Source: Typha latifolia (lineage: Eukaryota; Streptophyta; Magnoliopsida; Poales; Typhaceae). From it: 64,000 nucleotides of DNA. Below are positions 45,576 to 58,600 of the stretch, piece after piece (within the stretch, counting starts at the first letter, position 1; each line of letters starts with the position of its first letter). The notes below the pieces were generated by a model. The model did no database searches. It was not told the origin of the DNA and saw only the letters and a program-made list of their open reading frames with translations. Both the position numbers and the translations under genes were made by a program. The stretch covers positions 3,576,850 through 3,640,849 of the forward strand of contig CM034113.1 in assembly GCA_019914945.1 (NCBI GenBank). Reading direction: 5' to 3'.

Positions 45576-47263
45576 ATCTACCACGCTTCCGTAACCTTGT
45601 CCTCAATGTGTGAAATTGAGGAAGCGATCCATGATATCCGACTCGAGCTCCCAGGTAGACTCGTCAATCAACTTGCCTAGCCACTCGATCAACACTTCTA
45701 TCTCCAACCTGGATCTACGGCGTCTTCTCCTACGGCCTAAGACTCGGACCGATTCGGCTGGACTATCTTTCTCCATTGGTTTGAGCAAGGCCGAACCTAC
45801 CAAATGGTTAGGCCTGCTTGGTTTGAGCATCTCTGATTTGACTTGTTGGCAGATTTGGCATTCACGCACATATTTCTTTACATCAGACTTCATCGCTGTC
45901 CATGTACAGCTTTGGGCCAACCGCTTGTAGGTACGTAAGACCCCTTCATGGCCTGCTATAGGATTGGCCTTTGGTAGGAAAGCATTCGCCCTTTAGCTCT
46001 TCATTCCTCCACTTGAGCAGGTGTGAGTGCTCGACCCGGACCTCTAGGTGAGTACTTCACATCTTGGGAGGGCTTTAGGGGTGCTCGAGGAGGCATCATT
46101 GCAGTGGTGGCTCTTCATATGTCGGTAACATTTCCTACTGCTATGGTAGGTCGAACTGGATTGTGGCTTTCTTGGTTCACCCAGTTCTATTTAAGGTGTA
46201 TCTTCATGGCTCAATGTCTGTCTTCCATGAGTACTACATCTTCGAAGGCCTCCTTTAAGGTTCTAGGCCTTAAAGCCCTCATGTTGGCTTGTATGTCTCC
46301 CTGCAATCCGGATATGAAGGTGCTGCAAAGTTGTTGATTCATCCAAGGAGGTTGGCATCGTCTACTTATCCTCTCAAATTCTTCTTAGTATGCCCCAATC
46401 ATGGTCTTTTGCACCATCTTTGAGAGGAGAGCATCAAAGTCTTCATTCCTCGATGCTCTAAATCGCCGTGTGATATTGGTGCAGAAATCAGCCCAAGTTT
46501 CGATAATCTCATGGGCATTGGTTGCTCAAAACCAATGAAGCACCGCATCTTTAAAGTGGAAGCTCGCAAGCGTCACCTTATATTCTTCCTCTGTACCTTG
46601 GTACGTGAAGAATTGTTTTGTCCTATACAACCAATCGATCGGATCACCACCTTTGAACTTGGGAAATTCGAGACGCACGATTTGCCCACGGATACTGTTG
46701 TCTCGATCCGGATCATATCCAAATCCTTGTCTAACTGGAGGAGGATGCACCATGAATGGGTGATGATCCCTCCTTCGGTTTTGGTTAACTCGACACGATT
46801 TCGGTTCGTATTACCCCGCCCAAGGATCTAGATCTCCAAGACGATCTCCATTTTGGTTTGCACGTCAGATGGGCTCACCCGCAACTTGGCCTAGTGGAAC
46901 CATCCTTGCTTGTCTCTACCCATAGGGTGGTGGCAGCAAAGGTTCTTGTTGGTGCAAATTCTGAACCGGTGGCGGCGGGATCATTAGGGAGGACTCGCTT
47001 CGTGGGGTCGTTGGTGCATTTCTATTCGCCATGGCTTCTCTTGTCACCCGTATTTCCCGCATCATCTCCATCATCATCTAGTTATTAATGGCCATTTGCT
47101 CAGAAAGAGACTCAATCATGGCTTGAACGCTAGGCTCTTCGGTATTTAGATTTGGTTGGGCGATTCTGCGGGTAGAAGTTACCGCAGCCATCTCCCCCTC
47201 CTCTATTGGGGAGATCTCTTCCTCCTCGTTTTGCCTTGCAGCCATAGCTCTGGTGGTTGTCAT
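45576..47263 (-). pseudogene. Deleted gag-integrase-chromodomain region
   Basis: The start is ATG at 47263 (MTTTRAMAAR). An amber codon at about 47078 is identical in position to that at 17153. The Gag core lies at 46526-46753 (PKFKGGDPIDWLYRTKQFF). Near 45962 gag jumps directly into the integrase zinc domain (YVRECQICQQ, 45840-45920). Near 45835 that jumps into the post-integrase segment and the chromodomain (45603-45770, RRRRRRRSRLEIEVLIEW, then STWELESDIMDRF), the best preserved chromodomain in the window. Each junction removes a whole enzyme. Confidence 0.8.
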
Positions 47264-47288
47264 TGGAAGAGCGTGTCCAAGAAATGGT

Positions 47289-47301
47289 GGCTCAAATACC
47301 A
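47289..47301 (-). other. Primer-binding site (diverged)
   Basis: On the minus strand TGGTATTTGAGCC, two mismatches from TGGTATCAGAGCC, four bases inside the LTR edge at 47306. Confidence 0.7.
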
Positions 47302-47305
47302 CTCT

Positions 47306-48114
47306 TGATACGATCTCCCCTTGGAATAAGATTCGATTATGTCGTTTTTAGATCTGGATAGGATCTGACACGGAACATTGAAAAAGGATCCAGAAAGATA
47401 CAACCGTCGGATTGATGTGAAATTTTAATATGTTGTAGTCCTAAAAAAATCTTTCCAAAAATCTAGTTTCAAGAAAATCGGACAGTGGGATCTCGAGATA
47501 TCGTCCAAGAAGTAGACGAACATCAAGGTCTATAGATTCGTGGATGGAGGCACGAGATCCTAAGTGATGATGGATGGTGGTGGACTGGCAATAATAGGGT
47601 GGCGCTGGTGAGTAAGTGGAGATGGAAGGATTACGGATGATGGAAGGGCTTAGGGCAAGGTGATAGATAGATTAGAAGAAGGGGGAGGAGTGGGCCGCCC
47701 CTAAAGGACTAGGGTGAGTGGCCGGTCGAGGGAGGTTAGCAGCGGCGACGTCGGGGAATGAAAGAATGAGAGAAAAGAAGATGAAGGAGACTAGGGCAAA
47801 ACTCAATTCATTCAATAATGACTCCTTGGTTGCCATCCACACCTTTAGAGGCTAACCAAACAATTCAAAAATAGCAATTATTAACCCTAGAAAGAGTGGA
47901 TTTTTGCCGATCGCATTCGAACACACATTTTTTATTCTCTGTATTTGTGAACCTAATGCAGGCATTCACAAACACATTTGAATGCACCCCACCCGCGTTC
48001 GAACGCAACATACAAAAAAACTTTATTTTTAAATAAACACTAAAATAAGAATAAGAGACACTCCTAAAGTGTATCCATGCTCGAGACGACATCGGTGAAG
48101 CCCAAATCATATCA
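47306..48114 (-). mobile_element. 5' LTR of the short family V element
   Basis: TGATACGATCTCCCC ... CCCAAATCATATCA, 809 bp. It differs from its partner LTR by many substitutions by eye, so the insertion is not recent. TTCGAA words lie at 47915-48005. Confidence 0.85.
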
Positions 48115-48119
48115 AATGA

Positions 48120-48744
48120 TACCCAGCCCTCAAGTCAAGTTTGCTGAATATGGTCGCCCCTGCAAGCTCATCCAGCAGCTCCTCCATGACCGGAATGGGA
48201 TACTAGTCCTTGACGGTGATAGCATTTAGAGCCTAGTAGTCAACACAAAAATGCCACAACTCGTACTTCTTCCGCAGTAATAGCACGGGTAATGAGTAAG
48301 AGCTATGCCTTGGTTGTATGATGCCTTGCTCCAACATCTCGACCACCATATTGGAGATAACTTCCTTCTACACATGTGGATACCGATACAGTCTCACGTT
48401 CGTCGATGCAACCTCAAGCACAATCTCTATGCGTCGGTCCGCCGTTCACCTCGGTGGCAACTCTTTTGGCTCCTCAAATAGTCCAACAAATTTATCCAAT
48501 AAATTAGACAAATCAATTGTAGTACCTAAACTCATTTGAGGCTCATCTCATGCTGGTTCTAACTGAAGAAGATAGGCTCAATCACTCGCACAAGGCAGCC
48601 CCACCATCGGCTACATCGCTGGAATCGACAGGGACCAACCGCCATCAAGTCGCACCTCTTTGTTTCCTTACTTAAATTTCATCCACATACTCCAGAAATC
48701 AAATGTGATGGGTCCCAAGCTCTGCAACCATTGAGTGTCAAGGA
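48120..48744 (-). pseudogene. Outer chromovirus: RT N-terminal half
   Basis: The minus strand encodes [59 protein letters not shown] in order, which is the start of a gypsy RT fingers domain, with stops at two positions where Arg is usual (after CVDY and after TVKD). It joins the 44802 segment across the short element and joins the protease segment at 49631 across a solo LTR. Confidence 0.85.
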
Positions 48745-48749
48745 CAATG

Positions 48750-49625
48750 TGATGGGTTAAGGTACCAAAAGATGGGCTATGGAACGATTCCTTCAAGATC
48801 TAGATTTATTATAGAAATCAGTCCGTGCAATCGTAGGAAAATATTCGTCAAATATTCTCCTATAGTTAGAAAATTACGAAGCTAAGTGGATTAGATTTGT
48901 AACTCGCTGATCTACAATTTATGTATTTATGCAATTCGTAGATTCAAACTACAAGGATGAAAACACGAAATAACGGGGTGATGGTGGTGGTGACGGGTGG
49001 AGCGGATGTTAGGGTTATGGAGGGTTATAGAGATGAAGGTGGATGGTGGATGTGGTTAAGGGATAAAGATGAAGGGGAAGAAGTGATCGAGATCCCAAAG
49101 AAGAGGGAGGACTCGACAGACGAGGGAGATTAGAAGTTAGGAGAGACCTTGCCAACGGTTGAGGTAGTAAGTTGATGAATAGGGAGAAGGAAGAGAGAAT
49201 AGAGAGAAGATAGGAAGCAAGAAATCAATAATCCAATAGCATTATGAATTTCGCTGCCATCCACACCTTTATAGAGGCTAGCCAACAATCCCTAATACAA
49301 TAACTAACCCTAATCCTAGTGCAATCCTGATTGCGTTCGAACGTGACCGATCGAGTTTGAACGCACAAAAGATGTTCTCTATATGTGCGAACACGATGTA
49401 GGCGTTCGAACGTGGCGTTCGAACACACCCGACCGCGTTTGAATGCACTTTTCGTGTCCTATGTATTTGCGAACCTAATGCAAGCGTTCACAAGGGTGTT
49501 CGAACACGACCCCTCCTGCGTTCGAACACGACCCCTTCTGCGTTCGAACGCGACCTACAGAAATTTTATTTTAAAAAAAAATAAACAACTAATGCAATAA
49601 GAAAAGATCCTAACTAAATGTATCA
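48750..49625 (-). mobile_element. Family V subtype-b solo LTR with CAATG duplication
   Basis: TGATGGGTTAAGG ... ACTAAATGTATCA, 876 bp, flanked by perfect CAATG repeats (48745-48749 and 49626-49630). The left half is unlike subtype a, but the right half (from about 49240) has the same CCATCCACACCTTT, TTAACCCTA and TTCGAA-palindrome order. This is the reference copy for subtype b. Confidence 0.9.
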
Positions 49626-49630
49626 CAATG

Positions 49631-51060
49631 TCCGCTCCTCGCAACACCAATGGATACAAATCCACAATGATATCATGTCCTTGCACCTATATACCGACCT
49701 AGCGGCACAAGCTCTCCATCCGAAGCTTCGTGCCGTCTCTAATAGCAACCTCAAACCCCGCGGTCGGTTCAACGTCCAAGCCCATCTTACTCACCAACCT
49801 CTCATCTAGAAAGTTGTGTGTACTTCCGGAATTGATAAGGATGTGCACACAATGCATTCTAACGAGTCCGTCCACCCGCAACGTCCTTGGCGCAAAAGTA
49901 TCCAAATATGCATGCATCAATATCTCAGCTTGGATATCTTCATCCACGCCCTCCTCCACGTCCCCCCCCCCCTCCCCCATGGACCTCCTTTGTATACTCT
50001 CCATCACCAACAACCTCATCGTCCCCCTCGAGACCGTCGATGAGCATCACACTCCTGGTCGGTTTGGAACACCAATGACCGGGGTAAAACGTTCATCGCA
50101 TCGGAAGCAAAGCCCCTTCACTCTTCGCTCCTCCACCTGGGCAGGTATGAGAGTTCGAACAGGGGATCTTGTGCCTCCTCTAACATTAGAAGAGGGTCTC
50201 AAGGGTGGTCGTGCTCGAGTACTAGCAGCCGCTGCCTTTGAACCTACAAAATTTTCTGCTAGCATTCTCGATTGCCCCAACTTGCCTTCGTTGCCATTTT
50301 AAGAGCCTTGTGCTTTTGTTCCATCCTCATGGCCTTCTCAAAAGCCTCCTTAAGAGTGGTAGGACAAAGAGCACGAACATCCGCCTAGATCTCCTCCCAC
50401 AGCTCTGAAAAAAATGTGCTCATCAATGTCGGCTCGGACTAAGGCTCACAACGACTACTAACTCTTTTAAATTCTACTTAGTACTCCAACACGGTTGTCC
50501 TCTAGACCATCTTGCTTAGTGTGGCAGCAAAATCTTCATATACCGCTGTCCCAAATCTGTGTGTAATACTCCTACAAAATTCTACCCAACCAGTAAATCA
50601 TCCACTTTGAATGGCCGATCGATACCAATGCAACGCCGTTCCTTAGAGGTGAAAGCTTGCCATTGTCACCTTTGCATCTTCTCCTATCCCTTGACAATCA
50701 AAATACTGCTCCACTTGAAACACCCAATCCGTCGGATTCCCGCCTTGGAATTTTAGAAAATTCAAGCATGCGGTTCTCCCCCGGATAGCATTGTCGGGCT
50801 CACAAAAGATCCTTGGTTCAGGTCTGAACCGCTGTGCTTGTTGCTCTCCTTCTTTATATCCTCAAACACACCCAACACCATCTCTGAAGGGGTCGACATC
50901 ATCATCAAAGTGACAACTTCTTCATCGACGAAGCGCACCAGTGCCGCGCGCCTCTCGGGTTCCACCACCGTCGGCCTCGGGTTGTGTATCGGAGGTGGGG
51001 GATGATGTGTAGGAATAAGTAAAAGAGGCTCATTGACATTAGCATGTCGTACCTAGACCT
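49631..51060 (-). pseudogene. Outer chromovirus: gag and protease
   Basis: Gag N-terminal part at 50762-51060, Gag core with frameshifts at about 50290-50760, zinc knuckle CFRCDERF near 50100-50130 (its His-x-Cys half altered) and protease at 49699-50019. There the catalytic Asp of D-S-G reads Asn (ILINSGSTHNF). It belongs with the 42.8-44.8 and 48.1-48.7 kb segments. The leader and primer-binding site before it are missing. Confidence 0.8.
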
Positions 51061-51074
51061 GTGGGGCATCAGTT

Positions 51075-51898
51075 CGATGTGGTTCCTTTTGATATCTGGA
51101 TCGGTTGCAAAAAAGTAATCCGCGCAACCAAGGGAAAATATTCACAAGATATTCTTCTATAGTCAGAAAATTACTAAACTAAGGGTGGTCAATCTGTAAC
51201 TTCTTGATCTACGTTTTTTATATTTACGCCCTTTGCAGATTCGGACTATAACTAGGATGAAAATACGCTAGAGTGGGGGTGATAGTAGTGGTGACGGGTG
51301 GAGGTGATGATAGAGATGAGGGATGAAGGTGGATGGTTGATTAGTTTAAGGGATAAAGATGAAGGGAGAAAAGTGGCTGAGATCCCAAGGAAGAGGGAGG
51401 ACTCGACAGACGAGGGAGATTAGAAAAGAGATGAGACCATGCCAATGGTAGAGGTGGCTGGTTGGTGAAGAAAGAGGAAAGAGATTAGGGTAGATAGACT
51501 AGAGAGATGATAGAGAAGGATAGAAATCAAATTTCATTCATCATAATGATTTTGATTGCCATCCACACCTTTTAAGAGGCTAACCAACAAGCCAAAATAA
51601 CAATTATTAACCCTAATAATAGTGGACTCTCGCTGATCACATTCGAACAGGGTCGATCGCGTTCGAACGCACAAAATACGTTCTCTGTAGATGTGAACAG
51701 ATGTAGGCATTCGCATGCAGGCGTTCGAACGCAACAGATTGTGTTCGAATGCACATTTTGTGTTCTCTGTCGAAGCTAATTGATACAGGCGTTCGCAAGG
51801 GCGATCGAACGCGACCTTTTCCGCGTTCGAACGCGACCTACAGAAACTTTATTTTTTTTAAAATAATTAATGTAATAAGAAAAGACTCCAGCAAGATG
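51075..51898 (-). mobile_element. Family V subtype-b LTR, ends eroded
   Basis: From about TGTGGTTCCTTTTGATATC to ACTCCAGCAAGATGT. It lies where a 5' LTR of the outer chromovirus would be. Palindromes at 51640-51835 alternate with TTCTCTGTAGATGTGAAC-type phrases. Confidence 0.65.
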
Positions 51899-52341
51899 TC
51901 AGCAGCCTAATTGAGAGATATGCTAGGGCAAAAGCCAATTAATCTTTCATTCTAAGCATATCTAAGGTACAAGCTATAAGGCCCTATTTATAGAGATTAA
52001 ATTAAAAAGTCTAAAATAAATTTAACTAAACCAGTCTTCCTTATCTTCTCGGATTAACCCTTCGTTTTGCTGCAAATAGATTTCGAATCTGGAGAAGTCG
52101 TGAATACCAAAGTTGTAGATCTGGAGGTTGGCGATCTTATCCAACTAGTTTGTATTATTCAGATATTAGTAGAATATTCTACGAATATTTTCTAAAACTG
52201 CACAAAGCTAGATTTAGCTAATTAAATAAAATTCTAACCTACTAAAGCTCTAACTAAACCAAATAACCAAATAAGATAATTAGACTGAATCCATTGAGCC
52301 AATGTCTTTCGAGGTGTTCTGATCTAGTCTGAATCACATCA
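51899..52341 (-). mobile_element. LTR-like fragment of a different element
   Basis: The right edge ends GTCTGAATCACATCA (TGATGTGATTC on the minus strand). A minus-strand TATA box (CTCTATAAATAGGG) lies near 51983-51996. No TTCGAA cluster. The partner LTR and the body were not found. Confidence 0.45.
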
Positions 52342-53019
52342 CTACTCTTTCTTTAACCTAATTAATCGTTTAATCTCGATGCGCATATTGTTAAAAATTA
52401 AAGCGTACAATTTTACATAAACAATACGTATAAATTACATAAGTGATAGATGACTTTTTTTAAAAAATCTCAATACGTATATCATTAAAAATTATAGCAA
52501 ATATTTTACATAGGTGTTGTGTATAAATTACAAAAATAATACGTGATGTTTTTTTAGGACATGACAGTCTTTTGATATTTATTAAGACTAAATCAGTTAG
52601 AAAGGCTCGAAATTATAATTTGATAATGAGGAGTTTATTTCTACCGATTAGAAAACTAAAAGACTTTTTACTAACAGAAATTTGCCTAATTTTAAATTAT
52701 TACGAAAAATAGATAAGAGAACAATAACCATACAATTGACAAATGGAAATATAAACTGTTGATGTCACTGCTCTGCTATTATTGCTGCCAGAAATTTAAA
52801 AGTTAATCAATAAAAATTTGCAAAGAGAGATTAAAAATCAAAAGCAAAATATATATTCAGGCCTACCAATACTTTATGTGTATGGGTAGAAAGGAGAAAA
52901 AACAACAATTTTGAGTCAATTAGCAAAGTCATTGCTATTAAGAAGTTAAAGCACAAGTCTGCTCAAAATGCACCTCATGCTTTTATTGACTTCTTATCAG
53001 TTGGTGATTCTAAACCATC
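52342..53019 (-). other. 3' flank and likely 3' UTR of the ARID-HMG gene
   Basis: AT-rich, no repeat family recognised. The part nearest 53019 probably contains the 3' UTR of the gene, but I cannot place a polyadenylation site with confidence. Confidence 0.4.
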
Positions 53020-55648
53020 TCAGGTTTCTTCATTCTCATTCGAACTAGGAAGATCAAGCTCATTCTTTGATACAGGGCTATCCCTCCTTCGCAATTCAAA
53101 ACTATCCTCTTCTGTCAAAGCTGGTGGCAATAGTTCGAAATCAGTTCTACTGCCCTCAAGAGATGTTTCATTTTCTGAATTGACATCTGAGTCTTTCCCT
53201 TCAGAATCAACACTTCCATCGCTACTGCTACCAATTTGATTAGAAAGAAGTAGATCATCTTCCCCGATGTCCACCTTCGAGTTCACATCTTCCACCATGA
53301 CCTCTTGTTCAGCAGGACATTGCTGGATCGGTACAGCACTAGTAATATTTTGGCATCCCTTTAATCTTTCTCTATAAACCACCATTTCACTCTTATACCT
53401 CTCTTTATCTTTGAGGCCCCTCTCCTGGTACACCTGATGATAACCGATTTCAAAAGATGAGGAAAAGTTAGATTACGTGGATCAATTTCAATTGTGGAGC
53501 CTTAAATATTGAACGATATCTAACTTTTTTTTTATTCTTAGTTCTTACAGCTTTGTCAGTTTCAGTTAGCTTGTTCCATAGATCTCCAATCATTTTACTA
53601 ATTTCTCTATCCTTTCCTGGATGAAGAGGTTTAAGCCTTGCATGCTGTTCTGCAAAGAAGAAATTGTATCCACTTCTGTTTGGCTTTGGATGTGTAGGAT
53701 CTCTTTTACTCAGCTTCTTCCTACGACGGCGACGGCGAGCAATTGTCGCATTGCTGTTGTCGGTGATTCCAGAATACCGTGGTAGTTGCGCAGTCTGCTC
53801 AGGAGAGTGATATAAGACACCTCTAAGCTTCGCGGAGCCAACAGTAACAGTAACAAAATAGCCATGCTCAAATTTCCCATCAATAACTCCAACTACTGCT
53901 GGATAAATTGGTGAGGACAGACCTAATCAGGCAATAGTAGGTGAGTTATTAGCAAATCTAATGTATCCATCAACAACAGTAATATGTGGCAAATCCCAAC
54001 CCCACGACCACGATACCATGTTAGCACCAGATACTTTCTGAACGGATTTTCTAGTTTAAGCATGTTCTCATTAGCTGGCCAATACAGATCATCCAGCTAG
54101 TTTATAGAGAAAGCAGCAGCACTACAAACGCTTCAGGAATATTTATAAGATTAGTGCTTGGGAAACATTTGTATACATCGGTATATTAGAAATAGAAGGA
54201 AAAAGATAACTAACCGTTATTTCTCTTGCGTTTTTGGGCAGCAGTCTGAGTTTCACAATATGGCATCATAGGTTCGATGAACCTCTCGGATGGAACTGCA
54301 GTGGCAGACAAAGTCATGCGAAGGAGTTCACAAATATTGCAAAAGTTGATAGACAGAAAAGAAGAGGTAAAAGGACAATAAATAACGAGATATTTGACAA
54401 CAAACCAGTAGGTGGAGATGCCCATTCCTGTGATCCAGAGAAATAAACTCTCTCGTAACGATGCAATAAGGACATGTAGTACTTCCGCAGCACAAATGAT
54501 GCATTTGTAGCTGTGGAGGGGAAACTAAAAGTAGCAGTTACTTCTCTCCATCTTCTATCTGCAATCACCTGTGGTTGAACCAGAAGAATCTCAATTAACA
54601 TAATTCAGGATACTGCTTAGATACAGAGACAGGATAGACAAAGTTACTGTTTATGTGTGTAAGGCATTAAGAACGGGAAGTGATTCTCTAGTCCTACTAT
54701 TTCAACAATTTAATGGATAAAAGAAACTTGTAAAGATTCTTGAAAGCCGTTTAAAGATGTATCAGAGGGCATTTTTCTCTTACATGAGCATAGGATTGAC
54801 AACAATCTTCAAACATTAGCAATCGAACATCCTATGGGCCTCATGAGCATAGTCAAATAGTTTTGAGAGAAAGTGTCAGTTATTTTTCTGTATGATTACT
54901 ATAAAGAGTTACATGTAACATATGGTTCCTTAAGGCAAAAAGGATGAGAAGTAACATTCAAAACTCGAAAGATCCGTAGCACTTTCCAGAATCAAATTTT
55001 GACCAAGTAATAGAATAAGATTGTTTCAAATCTAAAATCTGTTTCAAATTGACTTCTTTGTATGGATTGCTATCATGCTGCTACAGTATCACCTGATAAA
55101 ATAATATTACCCAGACTTTCTGGAGTGAATAAAACATAAGACAAAAGATAGAAAAATTGACAGAGAAAAAGATATCCACTTTTTTTTTGGAGGGGGTGAA
55201 AATAATAACTAGTCATAGTTGAGGGGGTCAAGATATAATTAACTTTTTTTAAGATTGAAATACACCAAAAAATTTCCTCTTCGTACTAACTCCCACACTA
55301 TTACTAAATAATTCAAAAGAGGAACTTCCCTATAAAAGCTTAATTAATTCTTTTTAAAAATTTAGTAAATAACTTTTCATATATTAGTTTGACTGTGTTA
55401 AGTATTGCATTAATAGATTTTGGAAGTGCCTTACTAATAATTTTCTATTACAGCCCCATGAGAATTGAACTGTCTCAGCTGTCTGAAATTGATTCCTATA
55501 TTATATGTCCTAATAAATCTAATATGTGCAAATATTTATATTATGAATTGTAGGTGCGCATGTGTCTAAAGCACTGAAGAAAAAGGTTAGTCCAAGTGTT
55601 TTGAGCCCATGGTTTGCCAGATTGTCTGATCCCGATCCAGGTCCAATC

Positions 55649-55683
<35 letters not shown>

Positions 55684-58600
55684 ACTCTTTCTTCTCACTC
55701 TCTCTCTCTTACTCTCTTTCTTTCGCTCCTTTCTTTTTTTCTCTTCTTACCATATAACCATTGTTTTATAACGGAGAGATCTAGCTCCGACTAATTCCGA
55801 CGAACTCTGGCGAACTCCAACAAACTCCGACGAACTAATTTTTTAATTTATTTTCTTATTTCCCTTTCAGTTTTTTTTTATTTCTTCCACTCTCTCCATT
55901 TTTTCCCTTTTCTTCTTCTTCTTCTTATTCTTCTTCTTCTTCTTATAGCACCATGGTTTTTTTTTCTTTTGTTTGATTTTCTTCCACTCTCTTTCTAATC
56001 TCTTCTTCTTTGCAATTTTTATTGCACCATAGTTTTTCTTTCTTTATTTTATTATTTTTGGTAAACTTTTTTTAAAATTTTTAGAAGTTTTTTCTGTTTT
56101 TTTAAATAATATTTAAAATTTTATATAATCCGATCTGATCCAAGCGACCGATGCGACCGATACGTATCGTTTTTTTCGAAAAGCCGATCCCGATCTCAAT
56201 TTTTCGAACCTTGCTTGAGCCTTGTCAAAAAGGCCAAATTGTCGAGCCATGTCTTCAAGCAAGTGACCACTCATAACGCTGCATAGTATATTACAGTATT
56301 AGCGTATGCATACCTATAACATTAATGTCCAATATGTAGTGGAGAAGCTTTTGAATAGTACTAGGTGTTTCAAGTTTCTTCAGTGCCATGGGTGATGTAT
56401 GATAGATAAAAATTTGATCCCAAACTAATGTAGGATGGATATAGGAAAGAAAAGGATTCTTGATATAATGACAATATGATATGGAGTAAGGTTGTTTTAG
56501 AGGGTTGCACATGAGTTTTGAGTTCAAATATAATCTAAAAGATTTCTAGTTACAGATCAAATAACATTTGAATTAGGGTTTTCATGTAGGTTTTAAGGAT
56601 ACGTATTAGGAATTAACGTAGGCATCATAATCTAGGTTTAGAGGTTACAACAAGATTGTATAGGTCATTTTGTAGAAAACAAGGGTAGCAACAGAATTCA
56701 AACAGAAAAAAGAGAAGAAAACAAGAAGAAAATAGTAGATCAAAGGAAACGGAATGTAACCAGACTCATTTTGGCTCGTTGGAATTACACTAAAGAGTTG
56801 GCCTCGAATCAATTGAGGCTTCCCACAAAGGAAGGAGAAAAATCTTCTCCAATTATTTCTTTGAAACAAACCCATAGTCATCATTACAACTTACAAGAGA
56901 CTTTCATCCCATTTAATTGGGTGGATAAGAAATACTAAGACAATTCAAATTCCTAGTTAGATTATGTCAAAAAATAACTTCCCCATAAAGGAACTAGGAA
57001 AACATGACCAGATACTAACTCATTGATCCAAAAGATCTTAAATGGAGCTTACAATTTACAAGAATACATAAAAAGAGGTCAAATAAAGGATCAAAATTAG
57101 GAATATCTCAACAAAATCAATTCTCTTTACAGGTGCATTTTAAGGTTGCCTTTGCATGCAATTTCAATTGAGTTTCCATAAATCATCCTATATAGATGTT
57201 AATGAATACCTTATGTACGATGAACTCATTTCACTTTCTATCTTCTTCAACAATCCCACTCATCGATCAGGCTATCTCATCATTCTTGTCTCAACTACAC
57301 AGCTTTTTTTTATGTCGTTTCCTACTTGCCCAACACTTAAGTCCGTAAGGTACTTCAAAATAATAGATGATGACAATAAAAAGAAACAAATATTAGTAGC
57401 AAGGGTGACTTGAGAAAAGGATCATATAGTTAAAGAAATCTTGGAAACTGACCACCTGCCTACATGCTTTTAGCGAGTTTCAATATTAAAAACATTGCAT
57501 TTGACAACCAGATAGATTACCAATGAAGTGAAAATATGCCAAATATTCATAATTTCCAACTGAGGGAGGCCAAAGAGTTTACAATACCCAGCTCCTAACC
57601 TATCAAGGATTTGTATTGCAACAAGTTTCAAAGGATGAATTGTTCTAAAATTGGTTGGTGAACATCAAACAGTATTATGATTAACACATTTGCTACAAAT
57701 CCATGCTAATAATGTCAGTAAAAGACAATGTTTTAAAAAGCAGCTGCAGGTGGCAAGCGGTCACCCCACCGCCTAGCGCCTAGGCAGAAGGCGGGTGACA
57801 AGGCGGTCACATTGGCTAATTGCTTATTAGTGATAACTGAATAACTGAGATATCTATTTACTAACTCTAGTTTATTCACATGAATCACATTTCAAAATCC
57901 TCTAATCAGAAATTATATATTTAAATAGCAGGCAATTAGTAATTTCCCCAATTAATAATGCATGACAGTGAAAAAAAATTCCCTCTTTGTAATCTTAATT
58001 CAATAATTCATAAAGCAATTAGCAATTAACTCCTCTAAATTGATTAGTTTTATTAAACCCGGTCCGCTATAAAACTCGACCCGCTCACTAATAACCGCAT
58101 CTCGACTTGGCGGGCCGAAGCGCTAGCCCGCCAAGTCGGGCCAGGCAGCCCACCTAGCACTATTTAGCGCCTAGGCAGCCCACTAAGGCGCTTGGCCGCC
58201 TTTTGCCGACGCCTTTCAACATGGCGGGGCGGCCGGTGCACCGCCCTGCCATGGTGGTCGCCTTCTCCGCTTTTCAAAACAGTGGTAAAAGATAGAAGCT
58301 AATGTCCTAGCTTATGAAACAAGTAAAAAAAATTCTAAGAAGGTGATTCGAAGGTGATCCAAAATCTTAGATCATAAGGAAAATAAATAAATTATATGGA
58401 ATGTATTGAATTACGGCAAGAAAGAAAGAAACTTTTGGAGGAAAAACTTTTGATCATTCCACAGAAATAACATCTTATTGAACATCGGACTAAATCAAAT
58501 GCTACCCCAAACTACAGTAAGAAAAACTTTTAAAAGATACTGCTAGAGAAATTGACAAATAATAGATAACATTAGCTCATCTCATGCGACATATGTTTCA

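Larger units (their letters stand above)
44803..48114 (-). mobile_element. Short family V chromovirus inserted in RT of an older one
   Basis: Two LTRs (44803-45575 and 47306-48114) flank about 1.7 kb. Target repeats are GATGA (44798-44802) and AATGA (48115-48119), one mismatch. Removing the element rejoins host RT coding sequence across the site, giving [16 protein letters not shown] in one frame. The element lacks protease, RT, RNase H and the integrase core, so it could move only with proteins supplied by another copy. Confidence 0.9.

Noticed and set aside
54210..54446. ORFs on both strands at the 54.2-54.4 kb exon
   Set aside because: They extend through splice sites of the ARID-HMG gene. 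Only 54215-54295 and 54406-54568 are coding, as defined by GT-AG sites and frame continuity.
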